Made by a program: the position numbers and the translations under genes
DNA from: Planctomycetota bacterium
Lineage (GTDB): Bacteria; Planctomycetota; UBA11346
Assembly: GCA_016745075.1 (NCBI GenBank)
Contig: JADGDD010000015.1
Location: forward strand, 1 to 63,041
Direction of reading: 5' to 3'
Length of the DNA: 63,041 bases
The notes under the pieces: model-generated
Seen by the model: the letters and a program-made list of their open reading frames with translations, nothing else
Told to the model about the DNA's origin: nothing
Database searches by the model: none
Part shown: one piece after another, positions 16,712-24,850 of the stretch
Layout: every line of letters begins with the position of its first letter
Numbering within the stretch: the stretch's first letter is position 1

Positions 16712-17805
16712 GAGAGGACCTTTTCGTGTTGGCGCATAAGTGCGAGTGGAAATTCCATTTGTGTTAAAGGGAGTTCGATGCGTTGATGAAGACGAGCAGA
16801 TTCATATAAGGCCATAATTATTTCTTGTACGCGGAGCGCATGATGGCCGTTCATTGGATGGATTGTACCATCTCGGAGTGTTTGCGCTAAGCGTGTGTAG
16901 GCTGTATTAATATAATTTTCTGGTTTTGGAGTTTGAATACTGTTCCATGGTCCACCCTGATCGTCAGGACTTGGATGAAAAACCCATGGGCCTTTGTCCA
17001 ATTGGAGAGAGAGCTCTCCAGCTTCATTGTTATTGATAAAAACATTGGGTTGTAAGAGGTCACCGCAACGGCGAATAGAGCCTGCACTGCCTATAATTTC
17101 AAGATCTTGATAAGATGTGAAATCTGGTCGCAGAGAGCCGCAGGCATATTCAAAACGAATGCTATCTTCTGTTGGGGTGGCATGGGTGCCAAAAAAACCA
17201 GCATGTCCATCCTCAATAGGGTGTCCATAACGTTCGTTAGTGCCGTCGTCATCTATGCTGCCAAAACACCAAGTAATATCTGGATCACCAGCCAAAAAAA
17301 GTACATTGTCTATGCTATGTGTGCCATCAGATAAGAGATCACCAGGGCAATACGCACGAATGGTCTGAACTTTTCCAATTGCTCCGGTGGTAATAAGTGT
17401 GCGGATATGTTGCAGATCATGACCAACCCGTCGTTGATGATTGACAATAAGCTGGATGTTCTTTTTTTCGCAAGCACTCATCATGGCTTGAGCATCGCTG
17501 TAATTTACTGCCATCGGTTTTTCACAGTAGATAGCTTGCACTGTATGTTCAGCGGCCTGAAGGCAAAGAGTTGCATGAGCATTATTGCTGGTACAGATAA
17601 CAACGACATCTGGTTGCACAGTTGCTAAAGCTGTACCAAAGTCCGTAAAAGAAAGGCAGTCGTTGTTTTGGGCGAGCTCTTGTGATAAAACCGCTGATAT
17701 ATCACAAACAGCAGCCAAAGTATAGTCTGGGTGATCAGTAAGCAGTTGTGCTTGGTGAGCACCCATTTTACCACAACCAACAAGAAGTACTGAGAAAGTA
17801 TTCAT
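16708..17805 (-). CDS. Gfo/Idh/MocA-family oxidoreductase
   Basis: NAD(P)-dependent sugar or inositol dehydrogenase family. The Rossmann motif LLVGCGKMGAHQ lies at the start, TSNNAHATL follows strand 4, and the catalytic CEKPMAVN motif is intact, with NHQRRVGHDL after it. The C-terminal alpha/beta domain contains DGTHSIDNVLFL, where the catalytic His of the family usually lies. It has 365 residues. It overlaps both neighbours by ATGA-type junctions. The trio of two TIM-barrel isomerases around a MocA enzyme is a common catabolic module for uronates, inositols or rare sugars. Confidence 0.87.
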   Translation of the reverse strand: MNTFSVLLVGCGKMGAHQAQLLTDHPDYTLAAVCDISAVLSQELAQNNDCLSFTDFGTALATVQPDVVVICTSNNAHATLCLQAAEHTVQAIYCEKPMAVNYSDAQAMMSACEKKNIQLIVNHQRRVGHDLQHIRTLITTGAIGKVQTIRAYCPGDLLSDGTHSIDNVLFLAGDPDITWCFGSIDDDGTNERYGHPIEDGHAGFFGTHATPTEDSIRFEYACGSLRPDFTSYQDLEIIGSAGSIRRCGDLLQPNVFINNNEAGELSLQLDKGPWVFHPSPDDQGGPWNSIQTPKPENYINTAYTRLAQTLRDGTIHPMNGHHALRVQEIIMALYESARLHQRIELPLTQMEFPLALMRQHEKVLS

Positions 17806-18659
17806 ATGAGTGTCTCCTCTGGGCTTGGTAGTTGCTTAATAAACTCCCAGCTACGACGTATGGTTTCGAGGCCGTTTTCTTCTTCTGGTTTAATCATTTC
17901 CCAATGCATCACTAACTTGTTTGGGTTTGGTGTTTCGGCCAGTAAAATAGAGTATATGTCAGCAAGGCCAACATCTCCGTCCCCCAGTGCTGCTCCAGAA
18001 AGTTGAAAGCTGAGAGAGCGGTGGCAGGAGTGTACACGATGGTCTTTAAAATGGGTGCCAACAACATACGGTGCAGCATCTTTGGTAGCAGAGATAGGGT
18101 TTTCACCAATAAGAAAACAATTGCCAGTATCAAGGAAAATGCCGAGGCCTGGAGTTTGCTCGCACAAACTGGCGAGGTCTGAGCAATAATAATCACCATG
18201 ATTTTCAATGCCAAAAGCACAGCCCAAAGAGCGGCAATGAGTCACCAAGGGCTGAAGGGCATCGGAGAGGCGTTCTAGTTGCTCTGCTAAATTTGGAGCG
18301 GGGGCTCTTTGGAAGCGGTGAGTTGGCAAGCGTACTGATGTTGTTACCAATGGACAGCGCATGTTCTGGTGATGTTGTTCAAGTTGGGTGAGAAAGATTT
18401 CCTGATCTCGCTGAATTTGGTCGAGATCATCATTTAAGAGATCATACTCGTAACAAGTGGTTAACTGAAAATCATGTTCAGCAACAAAGTTCTCAATTGC
18501 CGCTTGGTTCCGTGGGTCTTGTAGTGCGGCTAAGTCTATGTTGGCAGACTGAAAGCGGTGTTGTTGTGCAAATGTGAGCCGTGCCAGTGTTTGTTCTTCT
18601 TCTGGTGCACGCCAGATGTCAAATTCCCCATACCATGGTCCTGCGAATCCCCAAATCAT
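17802..18659 (-). CDS. second TIM-barrel sugar isomerase/epimerase
   Basis: Another xylose-isomerase-like TIM-barrel protein, 285 residues, first gene of the minus-strand trio. It opens with GFAGPWYGEFDIWR. Metal-ligand-like strand ends appear as CAFGIENHGDYY, GIFLDTGNCFL, GTHFKDHRVH and VMHWEMIKPEEE. It is diverged from the 15896-16711 copy and is not a recent duplicate. The start ATG (18659-18657) is preceded by GGAAA. It diverges from the AraC regulator gene, which probably controls it. Confidence 0.8.
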   Translation of the reverse strand: MIWGFAGPWYGEFDIWRAPEEEQTLARLTFAQQHRFQSANIDLAALQDPRNQAAIENFVAEHDFQLTTCYEYDLLNDDLDQIQRDQEIFLTQLEQHHQNMRCPLVTTSVRLPTHRFQRAPAPNLAEQLERLSDALQPLVTHCRSLGCAFGIENHGDYYCSDLASLCEQTPGLGIFLDTGNCFLIGENPISATKDAAPYVVGTHFKDHRVHSCHRSLSFQLSGAALGDGDVGLADIYSILLAETPNPNKLVMHWEMIKPEEENGLETIRRSWEFIKQLPSPEETLI

Positions 18660-18762
18660 AACAGTGTTTCCTTTCTAGGATGTAAACGGTTGATCTGTAT
18701 GGTAGCGGATAAAAATACGGATTATACTGGACATATACTGACAAAAGTTGGATAATTCCTGC
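18660..18762. promoter_or_regulatory. divergent promoter region between sugar operon and AraC regulator
   Basis: 103 bases serve both directions. On the plus strand two TATACT boxes (18723-18728 and 18734-18739) lie upstream of the regulator, without good -35 partners. A binding site for the AraC protein is expected here, but I see no clear repeat. Confidence 0.45.
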
Positions 18763-19617
18763 ATGATGGGTATACAGATCCCCCTACAATCAGCCTTGGA
18801 GCTGGTGCTTGCAGGGAATCAGGTTTTTGCTGCGGGGTATAAGAAAAGCCCAACATGGATTGATAATAATCTGCTGATGATCGTGGAAGAGGGGGTGCTC
18901 TCTCTTCGAATTGATGGAAATCCTGTAACGATACAAGCAGGTGAGTATGTGATTATTCCTCCACAAACAGTACATGAGGGGGACAGGCCACAGGCAGAAG
19001 TGTGCCAGATCTTTTGGTTACATTTTCTTTGTGATGGATCGAAGAATGCTAGTACATCTGTTACTCTGCCAACTCAGGGGCAGATACAACAGCCCGGAGT
19101 TATTGCGGACTTGTTGCGATTGTTGATTACCTTTCAGGGTAAGGGTGATTTTTCGAGCCTATCGTGCTGTTCACTCTTGCAGACAATTCTTGCTGAATTA
19201 ACACGCAACCCATCGGTATATACTCGGCCACAGGCAGAACATGTGGCGATGGTGGCTATGCAATATATTTTACAGCATACCTCAGAAGATATTGGAACCT
19301 ATGAAATAGCAGCGGCATTGCATTGTCACCCAGACCATCTTGGTCGCGTCTTTAAACGATGTTATGGCTGTAGTATTACAGCAGTTCTCCATCGACAGCG
19401 GATGATACTTGCCAAGGAACTGCTTTTTTTGAACGATAGACCGATAGCACAGCTGGCCGCTGATTGTGGATTTACAGATCCTGCCTACTTTAGTCGGTTG
19501 TTCAAACGTTATGAGGGATGTACACCACGAGCATATAGACAGGCACACTCACGAGCCCGAGTCTTAATTGAACGTCGGGTAGATTGGCGATCAGATGTGT
19601 ATGACTCACCTGAGTAG
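18763..19617 (+). CDS. AraC-family transcriptional regulator
   Basis: Sugar-responsive DNA-binding activator or repressor. The N-terminal half is a cupin-like sensor (GEYVIIPPQTVHEGDRP, about residues 55-75). The C-terminal 100 residues hold two helix-turn-helix units: EIAAALHCHPDHLGRVFKR and IAQLAADCGFTDPAYFSRLF, followed by the family-typical GCTPRAYRQ. I use the ATG at 18763; a second ATG follows at once, and an in-frame TTG at 18748 is less likely. It is divergent from the isomerase/MocA/isomerase operon and most likely regulates it. The inducer is unknown. Confidence 0.88.
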   Translation: MMGIQIPLQSALELVLAGNQVFAAGYKKSPTWIDNNLLMIVEEGVLSLRIDGNPVTIQAGEYVIIPPQTVHEGDRPQAEVCQIFWLHFLCDGSKNASTSVTLPTQGQIQQPGVIADLLRLLITFQGKGDFSSLSCCSLLQTILAELTRNPSVYTRPQAEHVAMVAMQYILQHTSEDIGTYEIAAALHCHPDHLGRVFKRCYGCSITAVLHRQRMILAKELLFLNDRPIAQLAADCGFTDPAYFSRLFKRYEGCTPRAYRQAHSRARVLIERRVDWRSDVYDSPE

Positions 19618-19742
19618 CTCTTTTCTTTCAGGGGTATTTTCATAAGATATGTTTTGTTAAGTATTTACGTTTAATTTCCCCTTTGCCTCCTACGTGTGTT
19701 TCATCGTAGTAAAGCAGATCCACATGAATTGAGTTGAATTGC

Positions 19743-19768
19743 TTTAAATAAAAGTGAACCTTCCCCCT
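19743..19768 (+). promoter_or_regulatory. upstream element shared with the first toroid gene
   Basis: TTTAAATAAAAGTGAACC at 19743-19760, then a C-rich stretch, matches the block at 5700-5722 with a one-base insertion. It lies 114 bases before the start codon here, against 64 bases at the first copy, so it is not simply a ribosome-binding feature. Confidence 0.45.
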
Positions 19769-19881
19769 CGTGTTGCGTTTACCGCAGTACAAAGGATTTT
19801 GTCATGGCTACATTTTGGCGGTGACGGCTGGGGTTATCCTAGTTTTGATCCATAGCAAACCCACAGAAAAGGAGCCTTTTC

Positions 19882-21555
19882 ATGGCTTATGAAGACGAAG
19901 ATTACGACGACCAAGAATATGACGAGCTCGATGAGGACATGGAAGATGAGCTTGATGAAGACCTAGAAGAAGATGATGACGATAATACCGAGATGGTGGC
20001 TGGTGTATCCGGTTGGACCATCAGTATTATTGTACACGGTCTCATTTTACTTGTTCTGGGGGCAATCGTTATTGCCGCTCAATTAGAGAAAGAAAAGCCG
20101 CCTATTCGTGTGGCTACTCTTGAGGCCCCAGAAGAAGTAGAAAAAGAAGAGCCAGAAGAACGGACCGTTGAAGAAGTTGAAGTAGAGATTGACGCAGAAG
20201 AAATAGTCGAAGATCCCATTGTTACTGACTTAGACGTTCCAGAAGAAGTAACGGAAACAGAAGACGAAGAAGTGACTGAGGTTGAAGAACCAAAAGGTCG
20301 TGAAGAAGCTGTTTCTGATGCAGAAGCCGGTGGTGCAGCAGCCTTTATGGCTATTGGTGCTGGCGGTGGCGCTAAAGGCGCTATGGGTAACCGTAGTGGC
20401 GGTGGTCGTAAACGTGCGGTTGGTCGTAACGGTGGTAGTCGTCGCTCCGAGAGTGCTGTAGAAGCTGCTCTTCGTTGGTTTAAACGTCACCAGAGCCCAA
20501 ATGGGATGTGGGATGTAGATGGCTATCCAGACAACTGTACCGATAATCCAAAGTGTGAGCCAGGTTCTGCCCATACTGATTCTGAGGGCGATGTTGCCTG
20601 TACCGCATACGCATTGATGTGTTTCCTTGGTGCTGGTTATGATCATAAGACACCAAGTAAGTTCCGTAATACTGTGCAAAACGGTTTGGACTGGCTTAAA
20701 GCTCAAGCAGGACCGGGTAAAACAAAAGGTGTTGCTGATGGTCTTATGTTTGGTGGAACAGCACGTGGCTACTCTAATGCAGTAGCAACCTATGCCTTGT
20801 GTGAGGCTTACGGCATGACTATGGATCCAGGTTTGAAAGACACGGCTCAAGGTGCACTGAGCTTTATCGTTGCTTCCCAAAATAAAGATGCAAACGGATA
20901 TGGATTAGGCTGGAACTATACTCCATCACCAAAACGTAATGACGGTTCTGTTTCAGGTTGGGCCATTATGGCAGCGAAAGCTGGTACCAGTGCAGGTCTG
21001 GCTTCTGGTAATTCTATGGAAGGTGCCAAAATTTATCTTGAACGTGCTTGGAAAGCTGAAAATCCTAACTGGGAAAGCCTTGATCCATACGGTGAATCTG
21101 GTTTCCCATATACCTATGACCCAACAAATGAAACGGTGGGTAAAGGAGGTAAAGGAACGGGTAATGGTAAGTTAGCTTGTGTGGGTGCATTGGGTTCAGT
21201 GTTTCTTGGCCATACGGCTGGAGATATTATGTTGGAAACCTTATGTAACCGAATCATGTCTAAAGATTTCCCCGGTATGACCAGTTACCCATGTAACACC
21301 TATTATATGTACTATGACACGTTGGCGATTTTCCAAGTTGGTGGTGAGCGTTGGAAGACATGGAACAACGGTGTTCGCGATATGCTTGTCGGTTCACAAA
21401 AGAAAAAAGGTTCAGGCTGTTTTGATGGTAGTTGGGACTATGAAGGTACACGATTCCACGGTCATGAAACCGGTCGTTTGCTTTCAACAGCCTACTGCTG
21501 CCTTTGCCTAGAAGTGTACTATCGTTATGCTCGTATGGCAGACTTGAAGCACTAA
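19882..21555 (+). CDS. TonB-like membrane anchor fused to prenyltransferase/squalene-oxidase-type toroid (copy B)
   Basis: Close paralogue of 5786-7408, with the same order of parts. An even more acidic cytoplasmic tail (residues 1-38, almost all Asp/Glu) precedes one membrane helix (about 45-65) with S48 and H52 in the TonB-like Ser-x3-His spacing. The Glu-rich periplasmic linker runs about 70-145, then Gly/Arg-rich hinge, then the toroid domain. The motifs HQSPNGMWDVDGY, NGYGLGWNYTPSP, GKLACVGAL and WDYEGTRFHGHETGRLLS are shared with copy A. AAGGAG precedes the ATG. It is monocistronic, closed by a strong terminator. Many synonymous differences from copy A suggest both have been kept by selection. 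The function is unknown. Confidence 0.8.
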   Translation: MAYEDEDYDDQEYDELDEDMEDELDEDLEEDDDDNTEMVAGVSGWTISIIVHGLILLVLGAIVIAAQLEKEKPPIRVATLEAPEEVEKEEPEERTVEEVEVEIDAEEIVEDPIVTDLDVPEEVTETEDEEVTEVEEPKGREEAVSDAEAGGAAAFMAIGAGGGAKGAMGNRSGGGRKRAVGRNGGSRRSESAVEAALRWFKRHQSPNGMWDVDGYPDNCTDNPKCEPGSAHTDSEGDVACTAYALMCFLGAGYDHKTPSKFRNTVQNGLDWLKAQAGPGKTKGVADGLMFGGTARGYSNAVATYALCEAYGMTMDPGLKDTAQGALSFIVASQNKDANGYGLGWNYTPSPKRNDGSVSGWAIMAAKAGTSAGLASGNSMEGAKIYLERAWKAENPNWESLDPYGESGFPYTYDPTNETVGKGGKGTGNGKLACVGALGSVFLGHTAGDIMLETLCNRIMSKDFPGMTSYPCNTYYMYYDTLAIFQVGGERWKTWNNGVRDMLVGSQKKKGSGCFDGSWDYEGTRFHGHETGRLLSTAYCCLCLEVYYRYARMADLKH

Positions 21556-21569
21556 AGAAAAAGATAGAT

Positions 21570-21609
21570 CCATTAAAAAGGCCACCCAAATGGGTGGCCT
21601 TTTTAATGG
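21570..21609. terminator. bidirectional terminator between toroid B and cheX
   Basis: CCATTAAAAAGGCCACCC (21570-21587) and GGGTGGCCTTTTTAATGG (21592-21609) pair perfectly with a 4-base loop. A- and T-tracts on the two sides suit termination in both directions between convergent genes. Confidence 0.92.
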
Positions 21610-21661
21610 AGTAATAGCAGTGGTCCTAAAAATAGCTGTCTACTTTTAGGGCTCGTAATTA

Positions 21662-22138
21662 TTAAGATTCTTTTTTCAGGCTTACTTCTACGCTAAACGG
21701 ACCGATCTCTGAAGAGAATAAAATAACAACGCAGGGTACGGTGCTTGATTGTGAGGTAAAATAATTATCCCCGACAATAATTTTAGGAAGACCGATATCA
21801 AAAGCATATCCATTTTTAACCAGCCTATTTTTGGCATCGCCAGCAACGATATTGATTAGCTCACCGACACCATCAATAATATCACCGTTAACTTCCGTAT
21901 ATTCTTCACCAACAAATTTGCCAACGGCCTGTAAGGCTGTTTCAACAGAAAGGTTTAAGACTACCGCTCCGCTTGCAACACCACCCATGCCAATAACACC
22001 ACTGACACCAGTAATGTCATCACCTTGACCTTTGAGGTAAATTTTATCGCGTTTAGCTTCTACACCACACATCGTTTCAAATGTGTGAGAAGCAGCATCT
22101 ACAAAGGGGTTGATATATTCAACGTTTGGAGCGTTCAT
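21662..22138 (-). CDS. cheX: CheX-like chemotaxis phosphatase
   Basis: CheC/CheX-family protein, which in chemotaxis removes phosphate from CheY. The family active-site pair is in GELINIVAG: E93 and N96. The GVIGMGGVASGAVVLNLS strand-turn-strand before it and the C-terminal PFSVEVSL strand fit CheX (158 residues, a single E-N pair) rather than CheC (two pairs). It lies directly downstream of a CheY-like gene in the same direction, supporting a phosphatase-substrate pair. AAGGAA precedes the ATG. No receptors, CheA or flagellar genes are in the window, so a non-chemotactic signalling role is possible. Confidence 0.82.
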   Translation of the reverse strand: MNAPNVEYINPFVDAASHTFETMCGVEAKRDKIYLKGQGDDITGVSGVIGMGGVASGAVVLNLSVETALQAVGKFVGEEYTEVNGDIIDGVGELINIVAGDAKNRLVKNGYAFDIGLPKIIVGDNYFTSQSSTVPCVVILFSSEIGPFSVEVSLKKES

Positions 22139-22211
22139 GGTTTTTCCTTAAAAGAATGTACATGGGTGGCTTGAAACCGTTCTATTATAGTGTACCGGCA
22201 GGCCTCGTAGA

Positions 22212-22583
22212 CTAGCTCAGTATTTTACCAAGTTTCGCCTTAAGGCTGTCTTCGGTAAACGGTTTAGCAAGATAATTATTAGCACCCGCTAGAACGGCTG
22301 CTTTCACCTTATCGGCACTACCTTCGGTTGTAATCATAATAATTGGAATCTTTTTTTGTGGATCGAGTTTGCGGACTTCTTGTACCAATGTGAGTCCATC
22401 CATATTCGGCATATTCCAATCGGTCAGAATAACATCCACGCCACCTTGATTAAAGCGATCGAGTGCTTCTTTGCCGTCTGCCGCTTGTTCAAGTGTCACA
22501 TCAAACCCGCAGGCATTAATCCCCTTGATGACAATTTTTCGCATCATAGCTGAGTCATCAACAACAAGTACTGTTTTAGTCAT
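22212..22583 (-). CDS. cheY: CheY-like single-domain response regulator
   Basis: Stand-alone receiver domain of 123 residues. The acidic pair D9-D10, phosphoacceptor D55 (in LTDWNMPNMDG), switch Thr at 85/86 (MITTEG) and K107 (AKPF) are all present. It has no output domain, so it acts by binding a partner such as a flagellar switch or another kinase. The CheX-like phosphatase gene follows after 73 bases. Similarity to chemotaxis CheY is high, but identity as the motor CheY cannot be proved from this window. Confidence 0.85.
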   Translation of the reverse strand: MTKTVLVVDDSAMMRKIVIKGINACGFDVTLEQAADGKEALDRFNQGGVDVILTDWNMPNMDGLTLVQEVRKLDPQKKIPIIMITTEGSADKVKAAVLAGANNYLAKPFTEDSLKAKLGKILS

Positions 22584-22691
22584 AGTTTTTCACCTCAGGA
22601 CAGTGTACTCTAAAAACGGTTGTTTGCGCAAGTACTTTTTATTGAACGAACTCCAGCATAATTATTCGCTATAGAGCTCGAGATTATTAAA

Positions 22692-22728
22692 ACACAAGGC
22701 CACACAATGTCTTTGTGTGGCCTTGTGT
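22692..22728 (-). terminator. terminator of the ackA-pta operon
   Basis: ACACAAGGCCACACAA (22692-22707) pairs with TTGTGTGGCCTTGTGT (22713-22728). On the minus strand the stem is followed by TTTTA, 22 bases past the pta stop. Confidence 0.85.
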
Positions 22729-22749
22729 AGATTGGTAAGAGCGGATGCT

Positions 22750-24822
22750 TTATTCAATGGCTTGAATAGCAGTCAGAGCGATGGTGTAAACAATATCTTC
22801 TACGAGAGCACCACGAGAGAGGTCATTCACAGGACGGGCCATACCTTGCAGCATCGGTCCAATAGAAATGACTTTTGCACTCCGTTGGACGGCTTTATAG
22901 GTTGTATTGCCAGTATTGAGGTCAGGGAAAATAAAGACATTTGCTTTACCGGCTACTGGTGAATCAGGCATTTTCTGGGAGCCGACTGATTCAATGGTTG
23001 CTGCGTCATATTGGATAGGTCCATCAACGCACAATTCAGGATCGAGCTCTTTCACTATTTCTGTAGCAGCGCGAACTTTTTCAACATCAGTGCCAGAACC
23101 AGAGCTGCCAGTAGAGTAAGAAATCATAGCGATACGTGGGTCTATACCAAATGATTTGGTAGAAATAGCGCTTTGCATGGCAATTTCAGCAAGTTGTTCA
23201 GCGGTTGGGTCAGGATTCACTGCACAGTCGCCATAGACCAAGACTTGGTCAGGCAGACACATAAAGAAAACAGATGAGACTATGCTGTTGCCAGGAGCCG
23301 TTTTAAGCAGTTGTAATGCAGGTTTAATGGTATGGGCGGTTGTATGTATCGCGCCAGATACGAGTCCATCAACGAGGCCTTGTTGCAGTAACATGGTGCC
23401 AAGGACAATAGGGTCAGTAATTTGGTCTTCAGCATTTTCTTTAGTGAGACCTTTATGCTTGCGTAATTCAAGCATAGCATCTACGAGGTCAGGGTTGATT
23501 ACCGAATTGTCAATGATTTCGATCGTGTCAGGCAGGACAACACCATTTTTTCGAGCAGAGGAAAGAATGTCATCTTTTGAACCAATGAGCACAGGTATAG
23601 CAATACCGCGTTCAATACAGATAGCAGCAGCTTTCAGGGTTCGTGGTTCGTCACCTTCTGGTAAAACAATGCGTTTACTTGCTTTACGAGCAAGTTTAAT
23701 AAGTTGATAACGGAAGGCGGCAGGGCTCATACGTGGGCAATGTTGCCGCTCAGTTATTTTGTGCAGCCAGTTTTTATTAATGCAACTGGCCATGGATTCC
23801 ATCACGAGTTCAGCTCGTTCAATGTCATCAATGGGGATCTCGGTATCAAGTTCATGAACAAGCGTTGTGGTTTCATATGACTCTGCACGGGAAGCCAACA
23901 CAGGCAGGCCGTGATCACAAGCCGCTTGGGTAATGATTTTAAGATTTTTATTTAGTCCAGTGTAGCAAGATAAGAGAATACCAGAAATGCGGTCACCGTT
24001 CAGGGCCATCAAGCAGGAAGCCATGATGGTGTCGTAGCGGTCTGCGGGTATAACGAGCAGAGCATTGTCATGAGCTTTCTCGAGGAAGGATGAGACCGAG
24101 CGAGCAACAATACGAACAGAGGCAATGCGTCGTTCTTCTGCCTCTCCTTTATTCAGAATTTCGATCTCTGGATATTGCGTGACGAGATCAGACACGCGAA
24201 CCTGTCCAAATTCTGGTTGTTCTGGGAAAATACCCAGCACTGGCATGCCGCGTTCTTCAAGCAGGTTCGACATTTTCCACGAATCAAAACCTTCTGGTGA
24301 GCGGTTGATAAAGGTGCCAATAAAACGGCTATCACCCATGCCGCCATAGTGCTGAATGGCAATATCAAGTGTTTCAAGGAAAGACTTTTCTTTGTCTGCA
24401 CGCGGGCGGCAAACAAAAATAATTTCAGCATCTAGTGTTTCAGCAATGGCTTTATTGACGCGGTTTGAGTAGATAAGGTCTTCGCAAGGAACCATACCTT
24501 CAACAATAACAATATCGTTATTCTCTTGGACGGATTGGTACAAAGAAACGACTTCTTCCATCAGCCGCTGGTCATCACCACTGGCTAATAATTCTTCAAC
24601 ACGTTCGCGTTCAATCGGTGCTGGAGCGTTTACACCAGAGCAAGACTCGACTAGAGCTATAGAGCGTTCTGGACCACGATTGCCTGATTTTTGTTGGGCG
24701 ATTGGCTTACAGAAACCAACTTTGATACCTTGTCTATCAAATGCTCGAAGCAGACCGAGCGCGCAAGAAGTGAGACCAGTATCATGACCGGTTGGTAACA
24801 GTAAGAATGTATGCTGAGACAT
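22750..24822 (-). CDS. pta: phosphate acetyltransferase, long form
   Basis: Interconverts acetyl-CoA plus phosphate with acetyl phosphate plus CoA. At 690 residues it is the long, three-domain type. It has an N-terminal BioD-like P-loop domain (LPTGHDTGLTS near residue 10, then KPIAQ), a central DRTGG domain (about 215-325), and the C-terminal catalytic PTA/PTB domain (about 365-685) with LPEGDEPRTLKA, YSTGSSGSGTDVEKV and FPDLNTGNTTYK. It lies 28 bases after ackA on the same strand, so the two are transcribed together. This gives ATP from acetyl-CoA during fermentation or acetate overflow. Confidence 0.94.
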   Translation of the reverse strand: MSQHTFLLLPTGHDTGLTSCALGLLRAFDRQGIKVGFCKPIAQQKSGNRGPERSIALVESCSGVNAPAPIERERVEELLASGDDQRLMEEVVSLYQSVQENNDIVIVEGMVPCEDLIYSNRVNKAIAETLDAEIIFVCRPRADKEKSFLETLDIAIQHYGGMGDSRFIGTFINRSPEGFDSWKMSNLLEERGMPVLGIFPEQPEFGQVRVSDLVTQYPEIEILNKGEAEERRIASVRIVARSVSSFLEKAHDNALLVIPADRYDTIMASCLMALNGDRISGILLSCYTGLNKNLKIITQAACDHGLPVLASRAESYETTTLVHELDTEIPIDDIERAELVMESMASCINKNWLHKITERQHCPRMSPAAFRYQLIKLARKASKRIVLPEGDEPRTLKAAAICIERGIAIPVLIGSKDDILSSARKNGVVLPDTIEIIDNSVINPDLVDAMLELRKHKGLTKENAEDQITDPIVLGTMLLQQGLVDGLVSGAIHTTAHTIKPALQLLKTAPGNSIVSSVFFMCLPDQVLVYGDCAVNPDPTAEQLAEIAMQSAISTKSFGIDPRIAMISYSTGSSGSGTDVEKVRAATEIVKELDPELCVDGPIQYDAATIESVGSQKMPDSPVAGKANVFIFPDLNTGNTTYKAVQRSAKVISIGPMLQGMARPVNDLSRGALVEDIVYTIALTAIQAIE

Positions 24823-24850
24823 GGTAAATAGCTCCTAGTAGAGAGTCGAG

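Noticed and set aside
20230..20880. 216-codon open frame antisense to toroid copy B (and a similar 104-codon one at 5893-6207)
   Set aside because: It is opposite a Glu/Asp-codon-rich linker whose reverse complement naturally lacks stops. It has no ribosome-binding site and a low-complexity product.
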